From contig CAWAOQ010000006.1 in the NCBI GenBank assembly GCA_963783785.1, positions 1 through 64,000 of the forward strand: a stretch of DNA of 64,000 nucleotides. Reading direction: 5' to 3'. Positions 29,585 to 41,059 of the stretch are shown piece after piece; within the stretch, counting starts at the first letter, position 1, and every line of letters begins with the position of its first letter. A program made the translations under genes and the position numbers. The notes under the pieces were generated by a model, which was not told the DNA's origin, did no database searches, and was given only the letters and a program-made list of their open reading frames with translations. Origin of the DNA: CADEEN01 sp963783785. Lineage in GTDB: Bacteria; Pseudomonadota; Gammaproteobacteria; Burkholderiales; Burkholderiaceae_C.

Positions 29585-31301
29585 GCCACGCCCCCTGCGG
29601 TGACGGGCATCACCACGCGGATGCACCGGCTCGGGCGCCGTGCGGCGCCGGGCCGCTGCTGCATCGCCTTCATGACCTCGGCGGCCGGGCCGTAGTGCTG
29701 GGTGCGGCCGCCATCGAGCACCAGCATCTTGTCGACATGCTGGATCAGCGTGTTGCGGTGCGTGACCACCACCACCGTGACCTTGCCGCGCAAGTCGCGC
29801 AGCGTCGCGGCGAGCGCGTTCTCGCCGGCGCCGTCGAGGTTGGAATTGGGTTCGTCGAGGATCAGCAGCTTCGGGCTCGCCGTACAGCGCGCGCGCCAAG
29901 GCCAGGCGCTGGCGCTGGCCGGGCGACAGCAGTGCGCCGGCCGGGTCGACCGGCGTGTCGTAGCCCTCGGGCAGCGACAGGATCATCTCGTGCACATGCG
30001 CGCGCATCGCGGCCTGCACCACCTTGGCGGAATCCACGGCGCCGAGCCGCGCGATGTTCTCGGCCACCGTGCCGGGAAACAGCTCCACGTCCTGCGGCAC
30101 GTAGCCGAGGTGCGGGCCGAGGTCTTCGCGCGGCCACTGCGTCAGGTCGGCCTGGTCCAGCCGCACGGTGCCGGCGGTGGGCTTCCAGATGCCGGTGAGC
30201 AACCGCACCAGCGTGCTCTTGCCCGCCGCGCTCGGCCCGATGATCGGCCAGCGCCTCGCCGGCGTCGAGCTGCAGCGACACCCCGGCCAGCAGCATGCGT
30301 TCGCTGTTCGGCGCGCGGAACACCAGGCCCTGCGCCAGCAGCTTGCCGGTCGGTGCCGGCAGCGACATGCGCTCGGGCTCGGCATCGCCCGCGGCCAGCA
30401 ACTCGCCCAACCGCCGGAACGCCGCGCGCCCTTCGGCCAGCACGCGCCAGCTGCCGACCACCTGCTCCACCGGCGCCAGCGCGCGGCCGAGCAGCATGGT
30501 GGTGGCGATCATGATGCCGGCCGTGGCCTCGCCGCGGATCACCAGCCAGGCGCCGAGCGCCAGGATCACGACCTGCACGCCCTGCCGCACGGTGCGCGTG
30601 GTGGCCGTCATCAGCACCGACTTGCGCGCCGTCGGGCCCTGCAGCGCGGTGACCTCGGCGTTCTTCGCGCGCCAGCGGCCGAGCAGCGCATCGGTCATGC
30701 CCATCGCCTGCGCCACTTCGGCGTTCTGCAGCGAGGCTTCGAGGTAGCGCGTGGCGCCGCCGGCGGCCTTCTGCAGCGATTCGATGTCGCGGCGGGTCAG
30801 GAAGTCGTTCAGCAGCGCCAGCCCGAGCATCACCACCGCCGCCACCGCGGCCGCCATGCCCAGCGCCGGATGCGCCAGCCAGATCACGCCCACGTACACC
30901 ACCACCCACGGCGCATCGAACAGCGCCAGCAGGCCCTGCGACGAGAACAGCGCGCGCAGCGAGGCCACATCGCGCAGCCCCTCGCTCGGCGGCCGGCCGC
31001 TGCGCCGCGCGCCCTGCGCCACCGTGATGCGCGCGACGGTCGGCGACAGCGCCTCGGCCACCAGGTTGCCGGCCACGCCCTGCAGGCGGCTGCGCAGGTA
31101 GTCCAGCGCCAGCAGCAGCGTCAGCGCGATGCCCACGCCGAGCAGCAGCACCAGCAGCGTGTCGCCGCTCTGGCTGGCCAGCACGCGGTCGAACACCTGC
31201 AGCATGAACAGCGCCGGCACCAGCAGCAGCAGGTTGACGAAGAAGGACAGGCCGGCGACGTGGAGCAGCGGGCGTTTGAGGAGCTTGAACAGTGAGGTCA
31301 C
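29581..31301 (-). CDS. type I secretion ATPase/permease (PrtD-like), two frameshifts
   Basis: About 572 residues when two single-base insertions (near 30246 and 29874) are removed. The transmembrane domain (about 1-320) has helices such as LSFFVNLLLLVPALFMLQVFDRV; the nucleotide-binding domain has Walker A GPSAAGKST, signature LLSPGQRQRLALARA and Walker B LLILDEPNSNLDG. There is no N-terminal C39-like domain, so it belongs with PrtD/AprD-type exporters. Both breaks fall inside conserved ATPase motifs that read perfectly on either side, so the gene is probably whole. Confidence 0.92.
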
Positions 31302-31391
31302 GGCAGGGCGGCATCCGAAGCGATTGGCGTCAGGCTACGTCTGCACCACGGCGTGCCCTAGGCAAGAAGTCCACGGACCGGCCACCAATGC

Positions 31392-31425
31392 GGGCTGGAG
31401 CCCCTCACGCGAGGGGTTCCAGCCC
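31392..31425. terminator. 15-bp hairpin between the RTX gene and its exporter
   Basis: GGCTGGAGCCCCTC and GAGGGGTTCCAGCC flank a four-base loop ACGC; the only non-Watson-Crick position is a G-T. It begins 16 bases after the RTX stop (31441) and ends about 90 bases before the exporter start. Neither strand shows a T-run, so it may be a partial terminator or an mRNA-stabilising structure rather than a strong intrinsic terminator. Confidence 0.5.
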
Positions 31426-31440
31426 CGAGGTTGGTCACCG

Positions 31441-34400
31441 TCAAGGTCCGACCCTGATGTCGTTGTGGTCGAAGGTGTCCGCCGTGGTTGGTCAGGTGCA
31501 ACGTGGCGAGCAGCGCACGGCCCGCGGCGTCGCCGCCGTCCGCGTCGTAGTACAGGTTGCCCGTGGCGCTGTCGTAGATCACATGCACTCCGGCGCCGAC
31601 CACGTCGGCCGCACCGCCGCCGTCGGACGAGGCGAACTCGTCCGCCGCCAGCGCGTTGCCGGCTCGCCGTCGTGAGCGCCGCCGAACGTCGCGAGCGACA
31701 GCTCGATGAAGTCGCCGCTGCCTGCCGAGCCCGAGGCGTTGAAGTCGATGACCGTATCGACCGCGTTCGACGCCGTGTCGAAGACGAAGGTGTCGCTGCC
31801 GGTGCCTCCGGTCATGGCGTCGGCTCCCGGGCCGCCGACGATGCGGTCGTCGCCGCCCATGCCGCTGATCACGTCGTTGCCGCCGCCGCCGCGCAACTGG
31901 TCGGCGGAGGCCGAGCCGGTGAGCGTGTCGTTGTACGCGGTTCCGATCACGCCCTCGATGTTCGAGTACGCATCGGTGCCGCGACCCGCCGAGTCGGTAT
32001 TGAAGGCCGTCGCCGACGCGCTCTGCGTCAATGTGAAATTGATGGCAGCCGCGCCGTCGGAGAAGTCGATCAAATCCGATGCCGCCGGCGCCGTCAATCG
32101 TGTCGTTACCGCCGCCGCCTCGAATGATGTCATTCGATGCGCTACCAATGATATTGTCCGCGAGCCCAGTGCCGTATACACCTTCCATGTTCGCATACTG
32201 ACCGCTGTTGCCAAGATCACCGGTTCCGTTCGCGATCGATGTGAACGCCGCGCTCTGAACCAGACGTGAAGGTAATGCCGGTCGTACCGGCGGAGAAGTC
32301 CACGATGTCTTCGCTGCCCGCCCCACCATCCATCGACGTGCTGTTGCCGCTGCCATCTCGAAGCACATCGTTCCCGGCGCCACCAACCAGCGTATCGCCG
32401 TTACCGGTCCCAGCAATCAGCAAGTCGTTACCCGCATTGCCTGTGAGGTTGTCGCCGCCGGCCCCGCCAACAAGTATGGATTGGCCAGCACCATCGGTAC
32501 CAGTGTCGTTTCCGTCTTTTAGGTCTAGGTATGTCGCCTGGTATCCAGTGACAGCGCTGAGGTCGACAGAATTGTTGCCTGTGGTGGTCGAAATGACTCT
32601 TACCGAAGACCTGGCCCGTACGCAGTGCCACCAGCGCCGTCGCTGACCGTATATCCAAGCGTTACGACGGTCGGACTCGACACGTTCCACCGGTCGCACC
32701 TGTGGTGAACGAGAACGTCCCATCGGGGTTGATCGCGAAATCTCCGTCGTTGCCGCTGCCGCCAAGCGAGCCACTGATAAGGCTAAGCCCTGTGAGGCTC
32801 ATCAACGTACCGTCGATGTCGGTGTCGTTGCCAAGGAGAACCGCCGACGAGAGGGTCACGACGGTGCTGTTCGAAACGTAGAGGACGTCATTCGTCGCGA
32901 TCGGGTTGTCGTTGACACCGTTGACCGTGACGCTCGCCGTGTCAGTCGCGCTCGAGAACGCCGAGGTACCGCCGTACGTCGCGGTGCTGACCTTGGTGCC
33001 TGTCGTGCCGCTTGTCTGATCCCAGGCGCGGAAGGTGATCCCGTCGCTGACCGTCCCGCTGAAGTTCAAGTCGCCCTGGAAGTAGACGCGTGTGGCCGCA
33101 TCCGCAGTCAACAGCAACGCCGACGAGTCTGACACTGGGTCGATCTGCGCCCAGGTTCCGCCGTTGTTCGTCGAGTACCACCAGGTGCCGTTGTTCGAGT
33201 TCGTGGCTGTTACGGCGATGCCGGTCACAGCGCCGTTGTCGGCGTCGGTCACATTATCCAGTCCGCCATCGACGGGCGGGTTCAGGTTGACGAGCGCAGA
33301 CACCAGCGTGCCGACGGCGCCCACCGGACCACCTGCGTCCTCAGCCACCGTGGCGAGCACCGGGGCCGCCGCAACATTCAGCACCGGCGCATCGTTGGTG
33401 CCCGTGATGGTGACGTCGATCGTCTTGGTGATGACGCTGCCGTTCTGGTCGTCCAGCGTGATCGTGAAGCTCTCGACCTTCTCTGGCCTTCGGCCAGGTA
33501 CTCGACGGCCGAGTCGGCCACCGTGTAGGTCCACGTCAGCTGACCACCACTGCCGGTGCCCGTGGTGTCAGAGTCTTTCACCGCCGTCAGGCTGCCCAGC
33601 ACGCTGCCCACCGGCGTGCCGGTGGCGCTGACCAGGTGCACGTCGTTCAGGTCGACATCGGTGAACGTGAGGCTGCCGCTGTCGGTCAGGTTGCCCGCCG
33701 GCGTGCCTTGCTCGGTCACCGCGCCGGTCACATCCGTCGCCGACACAATCGGCGCATCGTTGGTGCCCGTGATGGTGACGTCGATCGTCTTGGTGATGAC
33801 GCTGCCGTTCTGGTCGTCCAGCGTGATCGTGAAGCTCTCGACCTTCTTCTGGCCTTCGGCCAGGTACTCGACGGCCGAGTCGGCCACCGTGTAGGTCCAC
33901 GTCAGCTGACCACCACTGCCGGTGCCCGTGGTGTCAGAGTCTTTCACCGCCGTCAGGCTGCCCAGCACGCTGCCCACCGGCGTGCCGGTGGCGCTGACCA
34001 GGTGCACGTCGTTCAGGTCGACATCGGTGAACGTGAGGCTGCCGCTGTCGGTCAGGTTGCCCGCCGGCGTGCCTTGCTCGGTCACCGCGCCGGTCACATC
34101 CGTCGCCGACACAATCGGCGCATCGTTGGTGCCCGTGATGGTGACGTCGATCGTCTTGGTGATGACGCTGCCGTTCTGGTCGTCCAGCGTGATCGTGAAG
34201 CTCTCGACCTTCTTCTGGCCTTCGGCCAGGTACTCGACGGCCGAGTCGGCCACCGTGTAGGTCCACGTCAGCTGACCACCACTGCCGGTGCCCGTGGTGT
34301 CAGAGTCTTTCACCGCCGTCAGGCTGCCCAGCACGCTGCCCACCGGCGTGCCGGTGGCGCTGACCAGGTGCACGTCGTTCAGGTCGACATCGGTGAACGT

Positions 34401-37400
34401 GAGGCTGCCGCTGTCGGTCAGGTTGCCCGCCGGCGTGCCTTGCTCGGTCACCGCGCCGGTCACATCCGTCGCCGACACAATCGGCGCATCGTTGGTGCCC
34501 GTGATGGTGACGTCGATCGTCTTGGTGATGACGCTGCCGTTCTGGTCGTCCAGCGTGATCGTGAAGCTCTCGACCTTCTTCTGGCCTTCGGCCAGGTACT
34601 CGACGGCCGAGTCGGCCACCGTGTAGGTCCACGTCAGCTGACCACCACTGCCGGTGCCCGTGGTGTCAGAGTCTTTCACCGCCGTCAGGCTGCCCAGCAC
34701 GCTGCCCACCGGCGTGCCGGTGGCGCTGACCAGGTGCACGTCGTTCAGGTCGACATCGGTGAACGTGAGGCTGCCGCTGTCGGTCAGGTTGCCCGCCGGC
34801 GTGCCTTGCTCGGTCACCGCGCCGGTCACATCCGTCGCCGACACAATCGGCGCATCGTTGGTGCCCGTGATGGTGATGTCGATCGTCTTGGTGATGACGC
34901 TGCCGTTCTGGTCGTCCAGCGTGATCGTGAAGCTCTCGACCTTCTTCTGGCCTTCGGCCAGGTACTCGACGGCCGAGTCGGCCACCGTGTAGGTCCACGT
35001 CAGCTGACCACCACTGCCGGTGCCCGTGGTGTCAGAGTCTTTCACCGCCGTCAGGCTGCCCAGCACGCTGCCCACCGGCGTGCCGGTGGCGCTGACCAGG
35101 TGCACGTCGTTCAGGTCGACATCGGTGAACGTGAGGCTGCCGCTGTCGGTCAGGTTGCCCGCCGGCGTGCCTTGCTCGGTCACCGCGCCGGTCACATCCG
35201 TCGCCGACACAATCGGCGCATCGTTGGTGCCCGTGATGGTGACGTCGATCGTCTTGGTGATGACGCTGCCGTTCTGGTCGTCCAGCGTGATCGTGAAGCT
35301 CTCGACCTTCTTCTGGCCTTCGGCCAGGTACTCGACGGCCGAGTCGGCCACCGTGTAGGTCCACGTCAGCTGACCACCACTGCCGGTGCCCGTGGTGTCA
35401 GAGTCTTTCACCGCCGTCAGGCTGCCCAGCACGCTGCCCACCGGCGTGCCGGTGGCGCTGACCAGGTGCACGTCGTTCAGGTCGACATCGGTGAACGTGA
35501 GCGCTGCCGCTGTCGGTCAGGTTGCCCGCCGGCGTGCCTTGCTCGGTCACCGCGCCGGTCACATCCGTCGCCGACACAATCGGCGCATCGTTGGTGCCCG
35601 TGATGGTGACGTCGATCGTCTTGGTGATGACGCTGCCGTTCTGGTCGTCCAGCGTGATCGTGAAGCTCTCGACCTTCTTCTGGCCTTCGGCCAGGTACTC
35701 GACGGCCGAGTCGGCCACCGTGTAGGTCCACGTCAGCTGACCACCACTGCCGGTGCCCGTGGTGTCAGAGTCTTTCACCGCCGTCAGGCTGCCCAGCACG
35801 CTGCCCACCGGCGTGCCGGTGGCGCTGACCAGGTGCACGTCGTTCAGGTCGACATCGGTGAACGTGAGGCTGCCGCTGTCGGTCAGGTTGCCCGCCGGCG
35901 TGCCTTGCTCGGTCACCGCGCCGGTCACATCCGTCGCCGACACAATCGGCGCATCGTTGGTGCCCGTGATGGTGACGTCGATCGTCTTGGTGATGACGCT
36001 GCCGTTCTGGTCGTCCAGCGTGATCGTGAAGCTCTCGACCTTCTTCTGGCCTTCGGCCAGGTACTCGACGGCCGAGTCGGCCACCGTGTAGGTCCACGTC
36101 AGCTGACCACCACTGCCGGTGCCCGTGGTGTCAGAGTCTTTCACCGCCGTCAGGCTGCCCAGCACGCTGCCCACCGGCGTGCCGGTGGCGCTGACCAGGT
36201 GCACGTCGTTCAGGTCGACATCGGTGAACGTGAGGCTGCCGCTGTCGGTCAGGTTGCCCGCCGGCGTGCCTTGCTCGGTCACCGCGCCGGTCACATCCGT
36301 CGCCGACACAATCGGCGCATCGTTGGTGCCGGTGATGGTGACGTCGATCGTCTTGGTGATGACGCTGCCGTTCTGGTCGTCCAGCGTGATCGTGAAGCTC
36401 TCGACCTTCGTCTGGCCTTCGGCCAGGTACTCGACGGCCGAGTCGGCCACCGTGTAGGTCCAGGTCAGCTGACCACCACTGCCGGTGCCCGTGGTGTCAG
36501 AGTCTTTCACCGCCGTCAGGCTGCCCAGCACGCTGCCCACCGGCGTGCCGGTGGCGCTGACCAGGTGCACGTCGTTCAGGTCGACATCGGTGAACGTGAT
36601 GGCTGCCGCTGTCGGTCAGGTTGCCCGCCGGCGTGCCTTGCTCGGTCACCGCGCCGGTCACATCCGTCGCCGACACAATCGGCGCATCGTTGGTGCCGGT
36701 GATGGTGACGTCGATCGTCTTGGTGATGACGCTGCCGTTCTGGTCGTCCAGCGTGATCGTGAAGCTCTCGACCTTCTTCTGGCCTTCGGCCAGGTACTCG
36801 ACGGCCGAGTCGGCCACCGTGTAGGTCCACGTCAGCTGACCACCACTGCCGGTGCCCGTGGTGTCAGAGTCTTTCACCGCCGTCAGGCTGCCCAGCAGCG
36901 CTGCCCACCGGCGTGCCGGTGGCGCTGACCAGGTGCACGTCGTTCAGGTCGACATCGGTGAACGTGAGGCTGCCGCTGTCGGTCAGGTTGCCCGCCGGCG
37001 TGCCTTGCTCGGTCACCGCGCCGGTCACATCCGTCGCCGACACAATCGGCGCATCGTTGGTGCCGGTGATGGTGACGTCGATCGTCTTGGTGATGACGCT
37101 GCCGTTCTGGTCGTCCAGCGTGATCGTGAAGCTCTCGACCTTCTTCTGGCCTTCGGCCAGGTACTCGACGGCCGAGTCGGCCACCGTGTAGGTCCACGTC
37201 AGCTGACCACCACTGCCGGTGCCCGTGGTGTCAGAGTCTTTCACCGCCGTCAGGCTGCCCAGCACGCTGCCCACCGGCGTGCCGGTGGCGCTGACCAGGT
37301 GCACGTCGTTCAGGTCGACATCGGTGAACGTGAGGCTGCCGCTGTCGGTCAGGTTGCCCGCCGGCGTGCCTTGCTCGGTCACCGCGCCGGTCACATCCGT

Positions 37401-39751
37401 CGCCGACACAATCGGCGCATCGTTGGTGCCCGTGATGGTGACGTCGATCGTCTTGGTGATGACGCTGCCGTTCTGGTCGTCCAGCGTGATCGTGAAGCTC
37501 TCGACCTTCTTCTGGCCTTCGGCCAGGTACTCGACGGCCGAGTCGGCCACCGTGTAGGTCCACGTCAGCTGACCACCGCTGCCGGTGCCCGTGGTGTCAG
37601 AGTCTTTCACCGCCGTCAGGCTGCCCAGCACGCTGCCCACCGGCGTGCCGGTGGCGCTGACCAGGTGCACGTCGTTCAGGTCGACATCGGTGAACGTGAG
37701 CGTGCCGCTGTCGGTCAGGTTGCCCGCCGGCGTGACTTGCTCGGTCACCGCGCCGGTCACATCCGTCGCCGACACAATCGGCGCATCGTTGGTGCCGGTG
37801 ATGGTGACGTCGATCGTCTTGGTGATGACGCTGCCGTTCTGGTCGTCCAGCGTGATCGTGAAGCTCTCGACCTTCTTCTGGCCTTCGGCCAGGTACTCGA
37901 CGGCCGAGTCGGCCACCGTGTAGGTCCACGTCAGCTGACCGCCACTGCCGGTGCCCGTGGTGTCAGAGTCTTTCACCGCCGTCAGGCTGCCCAGCACGCT
38001 GCCCACCGGCGTGCCGGTGGCGCTGACCAGGTGCACGTCGTTCAGGTCGACATCGGTGAACGTGAGGCTGCCGCTGTCGGTCAGGTTGCCCGCCGGCGTG
38101 CCTTGCTCGGTCACCGCGCCGGTCACATCCGTCGCCGACACAATCGGCGCATCGTTGGTGCCGGTGATGGTGACGTCGATCGTGCTTGGTGATGACGCTG
38201 CCGCTTCTGGTCGTCCAGCGTGATCGTGAAGCTCTCGACCTTCTTCTGGCCTTCGGCAAGGTACTCGACGGCGACGTCGGCCACCGTGTAGGTCCACGTC
38301 AGCTGACCACCACTGCCGGTGCCCGTGGTGTCAGAGTCTTGCACCGCCGTCAGGCTGCCCAGCACGCTGCCCACCGGCGTGCCGGTGGCGCTGACCAGGT
38401 GCACGTCGTTCAGGTCGACATCGGTGAACGTGAGGCGTGCCGCTGTCGGTCAGGTTGCCCGCCGGCGTGCCTTGCTCGGTCACCGCGCCGGTCACATCCG
38501 TCGCCGACACAATCGGCGCATCGTTGGTGCCGGTGATGGTGACGTCGATCGTCTTGGTGATCGACGCTGCCGTTCTGGTCGTCCAGCGTGATCGTGAAGC
38601 TCTCGACCTTCTTCTGGCCTTCGGCCAGATACTCGACGGCCGAAGTCGGCCACCGTGTAGGTCCACGTCAGCTGACCACCACTGCCGGTGCCCGTGGTGT
38701 CAGAGTCTTTCACCGCCGTCAGGCTGCCCAGCACGCTGCCCACCGGCGTGCCGGTGGCGCTGACCAGGTGCACGTCGTTCAGGTCGACATCGGTGAACGT
38801 GAGGCTGCCGCTGTCGGTCAGGTTGCCCGCCGGCGTGCCTTGCTCGGTCACCGCGCCGGTCACATCCGTCGCCGACACAATCGGCGCATCGTTGGTGCCC
38901 GTGATGGTGATCGTCACATTCTGAGTGGCACGTCGACCCGTGCCCGTCAGCGATGGTGACGACGTACGTTTCCGTGACAGTCTGCCCTTGGGCCAGGTAC
39001 TGTGCCGCTGCGTTGGTCAGATCATAGGTCCATCCCACTGAGCCGCTACCGCCGCGGTTGGCCGCCTCGCTCACGCCTGCGAGCGCAAACGCACCAAGCG
39101 ACGTGGTGTTGCCCGCTGCCGCCGCGAATGACGCGGTGTGGGTGTCGGCAAGATCAACGTCGTTGAACGCCACCGTGCCCGCCGCGCTCAGCGAGTCGTT
39201 CAGGCTGGTCGGTGTCGGCCGCGTCTTCGGTTACCGCACCCGCTTGGGGACCACTGGTGATCGTGACAACATCGTTGGCGCCGGCAAACGACACGGTTGC
39301 GGTAGCCCAACTGAGCGTGCCGCTCGCCAGGCGGATCGCGTAGGTGAAGCTGTCCGTAAGGGTCTCGACCCACGGCGAGCGCCTGCAGTGCCCCTTTCAT
39401 CGCTGCACTGAAGGTGCTCGTGTCATACCCCACTGTCCCGTCTGCCCTGATCCAGATGTGAGCGCCGCTCGCGCTGTAATCCGTGCTCATCGATTCGACC
39501 CGAGCCGTGTCCTGGGTCAGAAGGTCCGCCGGCGCGTAGATCTTGGTGGCAGTCGAGGCGCTGGTGCCATCATCCAGCGACCAGAGTACCTTTGCGTTGC
39601 CCCCGAGGTCGTTGGCCATCACGTTCAGGATGAGGCAGATCGAATCCTCGGTGATCAGTGAACCACTCGCCGTCGTCGTCAACAGATCGTCCGTCGCTTG
39701 GGGCGTGTTGGAAAACGAAGTGGTCGTTCCGCCGCTGGTATTGGTAGCCAT
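31441..39751 (-). CDS. giant RTX/VCBS-repeat surface adhesin, type I secreted, many frameshifts
   Basis: About 2770 residues once single-base indels are repaired. The order is: a short N-terminal region (MATNTSGG start, GGGA just upstream), one divergent VCBS domain, 15 near-identical 122-residue VCBS/cadherin-like repeats each ending in TGTNDAP, a region with FQGDLNFSGTVSDGITF and NGVNDNPIATND, RTX nonapeptides (GGAGGDNLTGNAGNDLL, GGTGSDTFVFDT), and a type I export tail (LYYDADGGDAAGRALLATL) ending at 31441. Breaks occur near 39365, 39206, 38932, 38643, 38562, 38436, 38205, 38185, 36898, 36600, 35502, 33485, 32690, 32612, 32258, 32085, 31670 and 31471. Its exporter lies just downstream. Confidence 0.88.
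33386..38890. repeat. 15 tandem copies of a 366-bp repeat
   Basis: The marker GGCGCATCGTTGGTGCC recurs at 33386, 33751, 34117, 34483, 34849, 35215, 35582, 35948, 36314, 36681, 37048, 37414, 37780, 38146, 38515 and 38883. Spacings are 365-369, and every departure from 366 corresponds to a visible one-base indel. Units differ at only a few positions (for example CCCGTG versus CCGGTG), so they are nearly identical. Each encodes one VCBS domain. Confidence 0.97.
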
Positions 39752-40045
39752 GTCTTTTCCCATCGTAGATGTCAATCTGATTCAGCCGATGGATCCTGTT
39801 CGCGATGACGGCCTGGCGCTGAACTGCTGCGGCGCTGGCCCGTCATCTCGGTGCGCTATCGGCCCAGCCAGTAGCGCGTTGGCGGGATGATGTGGGCGCG
39901 GGTTCGGGAACAGGTCCCCCGCAACAGAGGGTCGCCCTTCAGGTCGGGGGAGGGTCGGTGCGGCGCGCGTGAAGCAAGTCACGGCCTCTGGCCGAGCCGG
40001 GGAGCGGCGTGTAACCGCCGGCGTTGATCGCCGGTCGGCGCGTGG
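39752..40045. other. intergenic region upstream of the RTX adhesin
   Basis: About 290 bases between the adhesin start and the 3-prime end of the asparaginase gene, both on the - strand. It must hold the adhesin promoter, but I see no convincing -35/-10 pair, no long hairpin and no plausible coding frame; short frames here lack ribosome sites and protein-like composition. Confidence 0.4.
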
Positions 40046-40993
40046 CTATTGCGCGTCAGCCAACAGTCGCAACAGCAACTCGACGCGCGCCTGCACGGCC
40101 GTCAGCGCACCGGCGCCCGGCAGTTCGGCGCTGTCGCCGCCCTGCACCGGGCCGGCCGCACAGCGGCTGGCGCGCAGCACGCGCACACCGCTGCGCGCCG
40201 CGCGCCGCAACGCGGCTTCGAGCGGTGCACTCATCGCGCCGTTGCCGGTGCCGGCGACCACCAGGCCGTCGACCTTCTGCGCCACCAGTGCATCGACGAG
40301 CGCGCCGCTGCTGCCGGCATGGTTGAGCACGATCTCGACGCGCGGCCAGGTGGCGGGCTCGGCGGCGATCGCGTCCACGCCGAGCGCGGCCGCTGCGCCC
40401 GCCGCAGGCGCGGGCTGGCACAGCACGCGCACCTGCCCGTCCTCGATCAGCGCCAGCGGCCCGGCATCGCCGCCGTCGAAGGCATCGAGCCGGTAGGTGT
40501 GCACCTTGCGCACGTCGGCCCCGGCCCAGGCGCGGCCGGCGATGACGACGCTGACGCCGGGCACGTTGCCGTCGCGCGCGAGCGTCACCGCATCGAGCAG
40601 GTTCTGCGGCCCGTCGGCCTGCAGCGACGTGGCCGGGCGCATCGCGGCGGTCAGCACCAGCGGCTTCGCCGGCGCCAGCACGCGGTGCAGGAAGTAGGCG
40701 GTTTCCTCGAGCGTGTCGGTGCCGTGCGTCACCACCACGCCGGCCACGTCGGCGCGCGCCAGGTGCTGCGCGGCGCGCTGCGCCAGGCGCTGCCAGGTGG
40801 CGTGGTCCATGTCCTTGCTGTCGAGCTGGGCCACCTGCTCGCACTCGATCGGCAGCTGCGCCAGCGGCGGCACGGCGGCCACCAGTTGCGCCACGCCGAG
40901 CTGCGCCGCGGTGTAGTTGACGGCGTCGGCCGCGCTCGCGGCGGTGCCGGCGATCGTGCCGCCGGTGCCCAGGATGACGATCTTGCGTTGCAT
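40046..40993 (-). CDS. L-asparaginase (AnsB-like)
   Basis: A 315-residue enzyme hydrolysing asparagine to aspartate. The first catalytic Thr is in GTGGTIAGTA at the N terminus and the second triad in VVTHGTDTLEETAYF. No signal peptide is seen, suggesting a cytoplasmic enzyme, although the sequence resembles the type II branch. A GTG six bases upstream (40999) is an alternative start. The gene is divergent from lexA across about 66 bases that contain two SOS boxes, so it may share LexA control. Confidence 0.9.
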   Translation of the reverse strand: MQRKIVILGTGGTIAGTAASAADAVNYTAAQLGVAQLVAAVPPLAQLPIECEQVAQLDSKDMDHATWQRLAQRAAQHLARADVAGVVVTHGTDTLEETAYFLHRVLAPAKPLVLTAAMRPATSLQADGPQNLLDAVTLARDGNVPGVSVVIAGRAWAGADVRKVHTYRLDAFDGGDAGPLALIEDGQVRVLCQPAPAAGAAAALGVDAIAAEPATWPRVEIVLNHAGSSGALVDALVAQKVDGLVVAGTGNGAMSAPLEAALRRAARSGVRVLRASRCAAGPVQGGDSAELPGAGALTAVQARVELLLRLLADAQ

Positions 40994-41004
40994 TGGCACC
41001 CGAT

Positions 41005-41020
41005 CTGGATGAAAATACAG
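41005..41020. promoter_or_regulatory. LexA (SOS) box 1
   Basis: CTG-GATGAAAATA-CAG matches the CTG-N10-CAG core, with an AT-rich centre close to the consensus. It lies 40 bases before the lexA ATG and 11 bases upstream of the asparaginase ATG on the other strand. It forms a tandem pair with box 2. Confidence 0.8.
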
Positions 41021-41023
41021 TTA

Positions 41024-41039
41024 CTGGACAAACCACCAG
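41024..41039. promoter_or_regulatory. LexA (SOS) box 2
   Basis: TA-CTG-GACAAACCAC-CAG follows box 1 by three bases (19 bases centre to centre). E. coli lexA also has two adjacent boxes, so the pair fits negative autoregulation of lexA. The core is conserved but the centre is less AT-rich than box 1, suggesting weaker binding. Confidence 0.65.
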
Positions 41040-41059
41040 CCCTTGCCTGGGCAGCGACC

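Noticed and set aside
33636..38192. Long + strand reading frames (hundreds of codons, repeated Arg/His/Val-rich sequence) opposite the adhesin
   Set aside because: They are antisense frames of the 366-bp repeat; length comes from the repeat lacking stops in that frame, and the peptides have no family character.
33386..38890. Tandem repeats as a CRISPR array
   Set aside because: Unit length is 366 bp with no unique spacers, and the units encode VCBS domains in frame.
39782..39982. A 66-codon - strand frame upstream of the adhesin
   Set aside because: No ribosome site, Pro/Arg-rich composition without hydrophobic or domain pattern; treated as non-coding.
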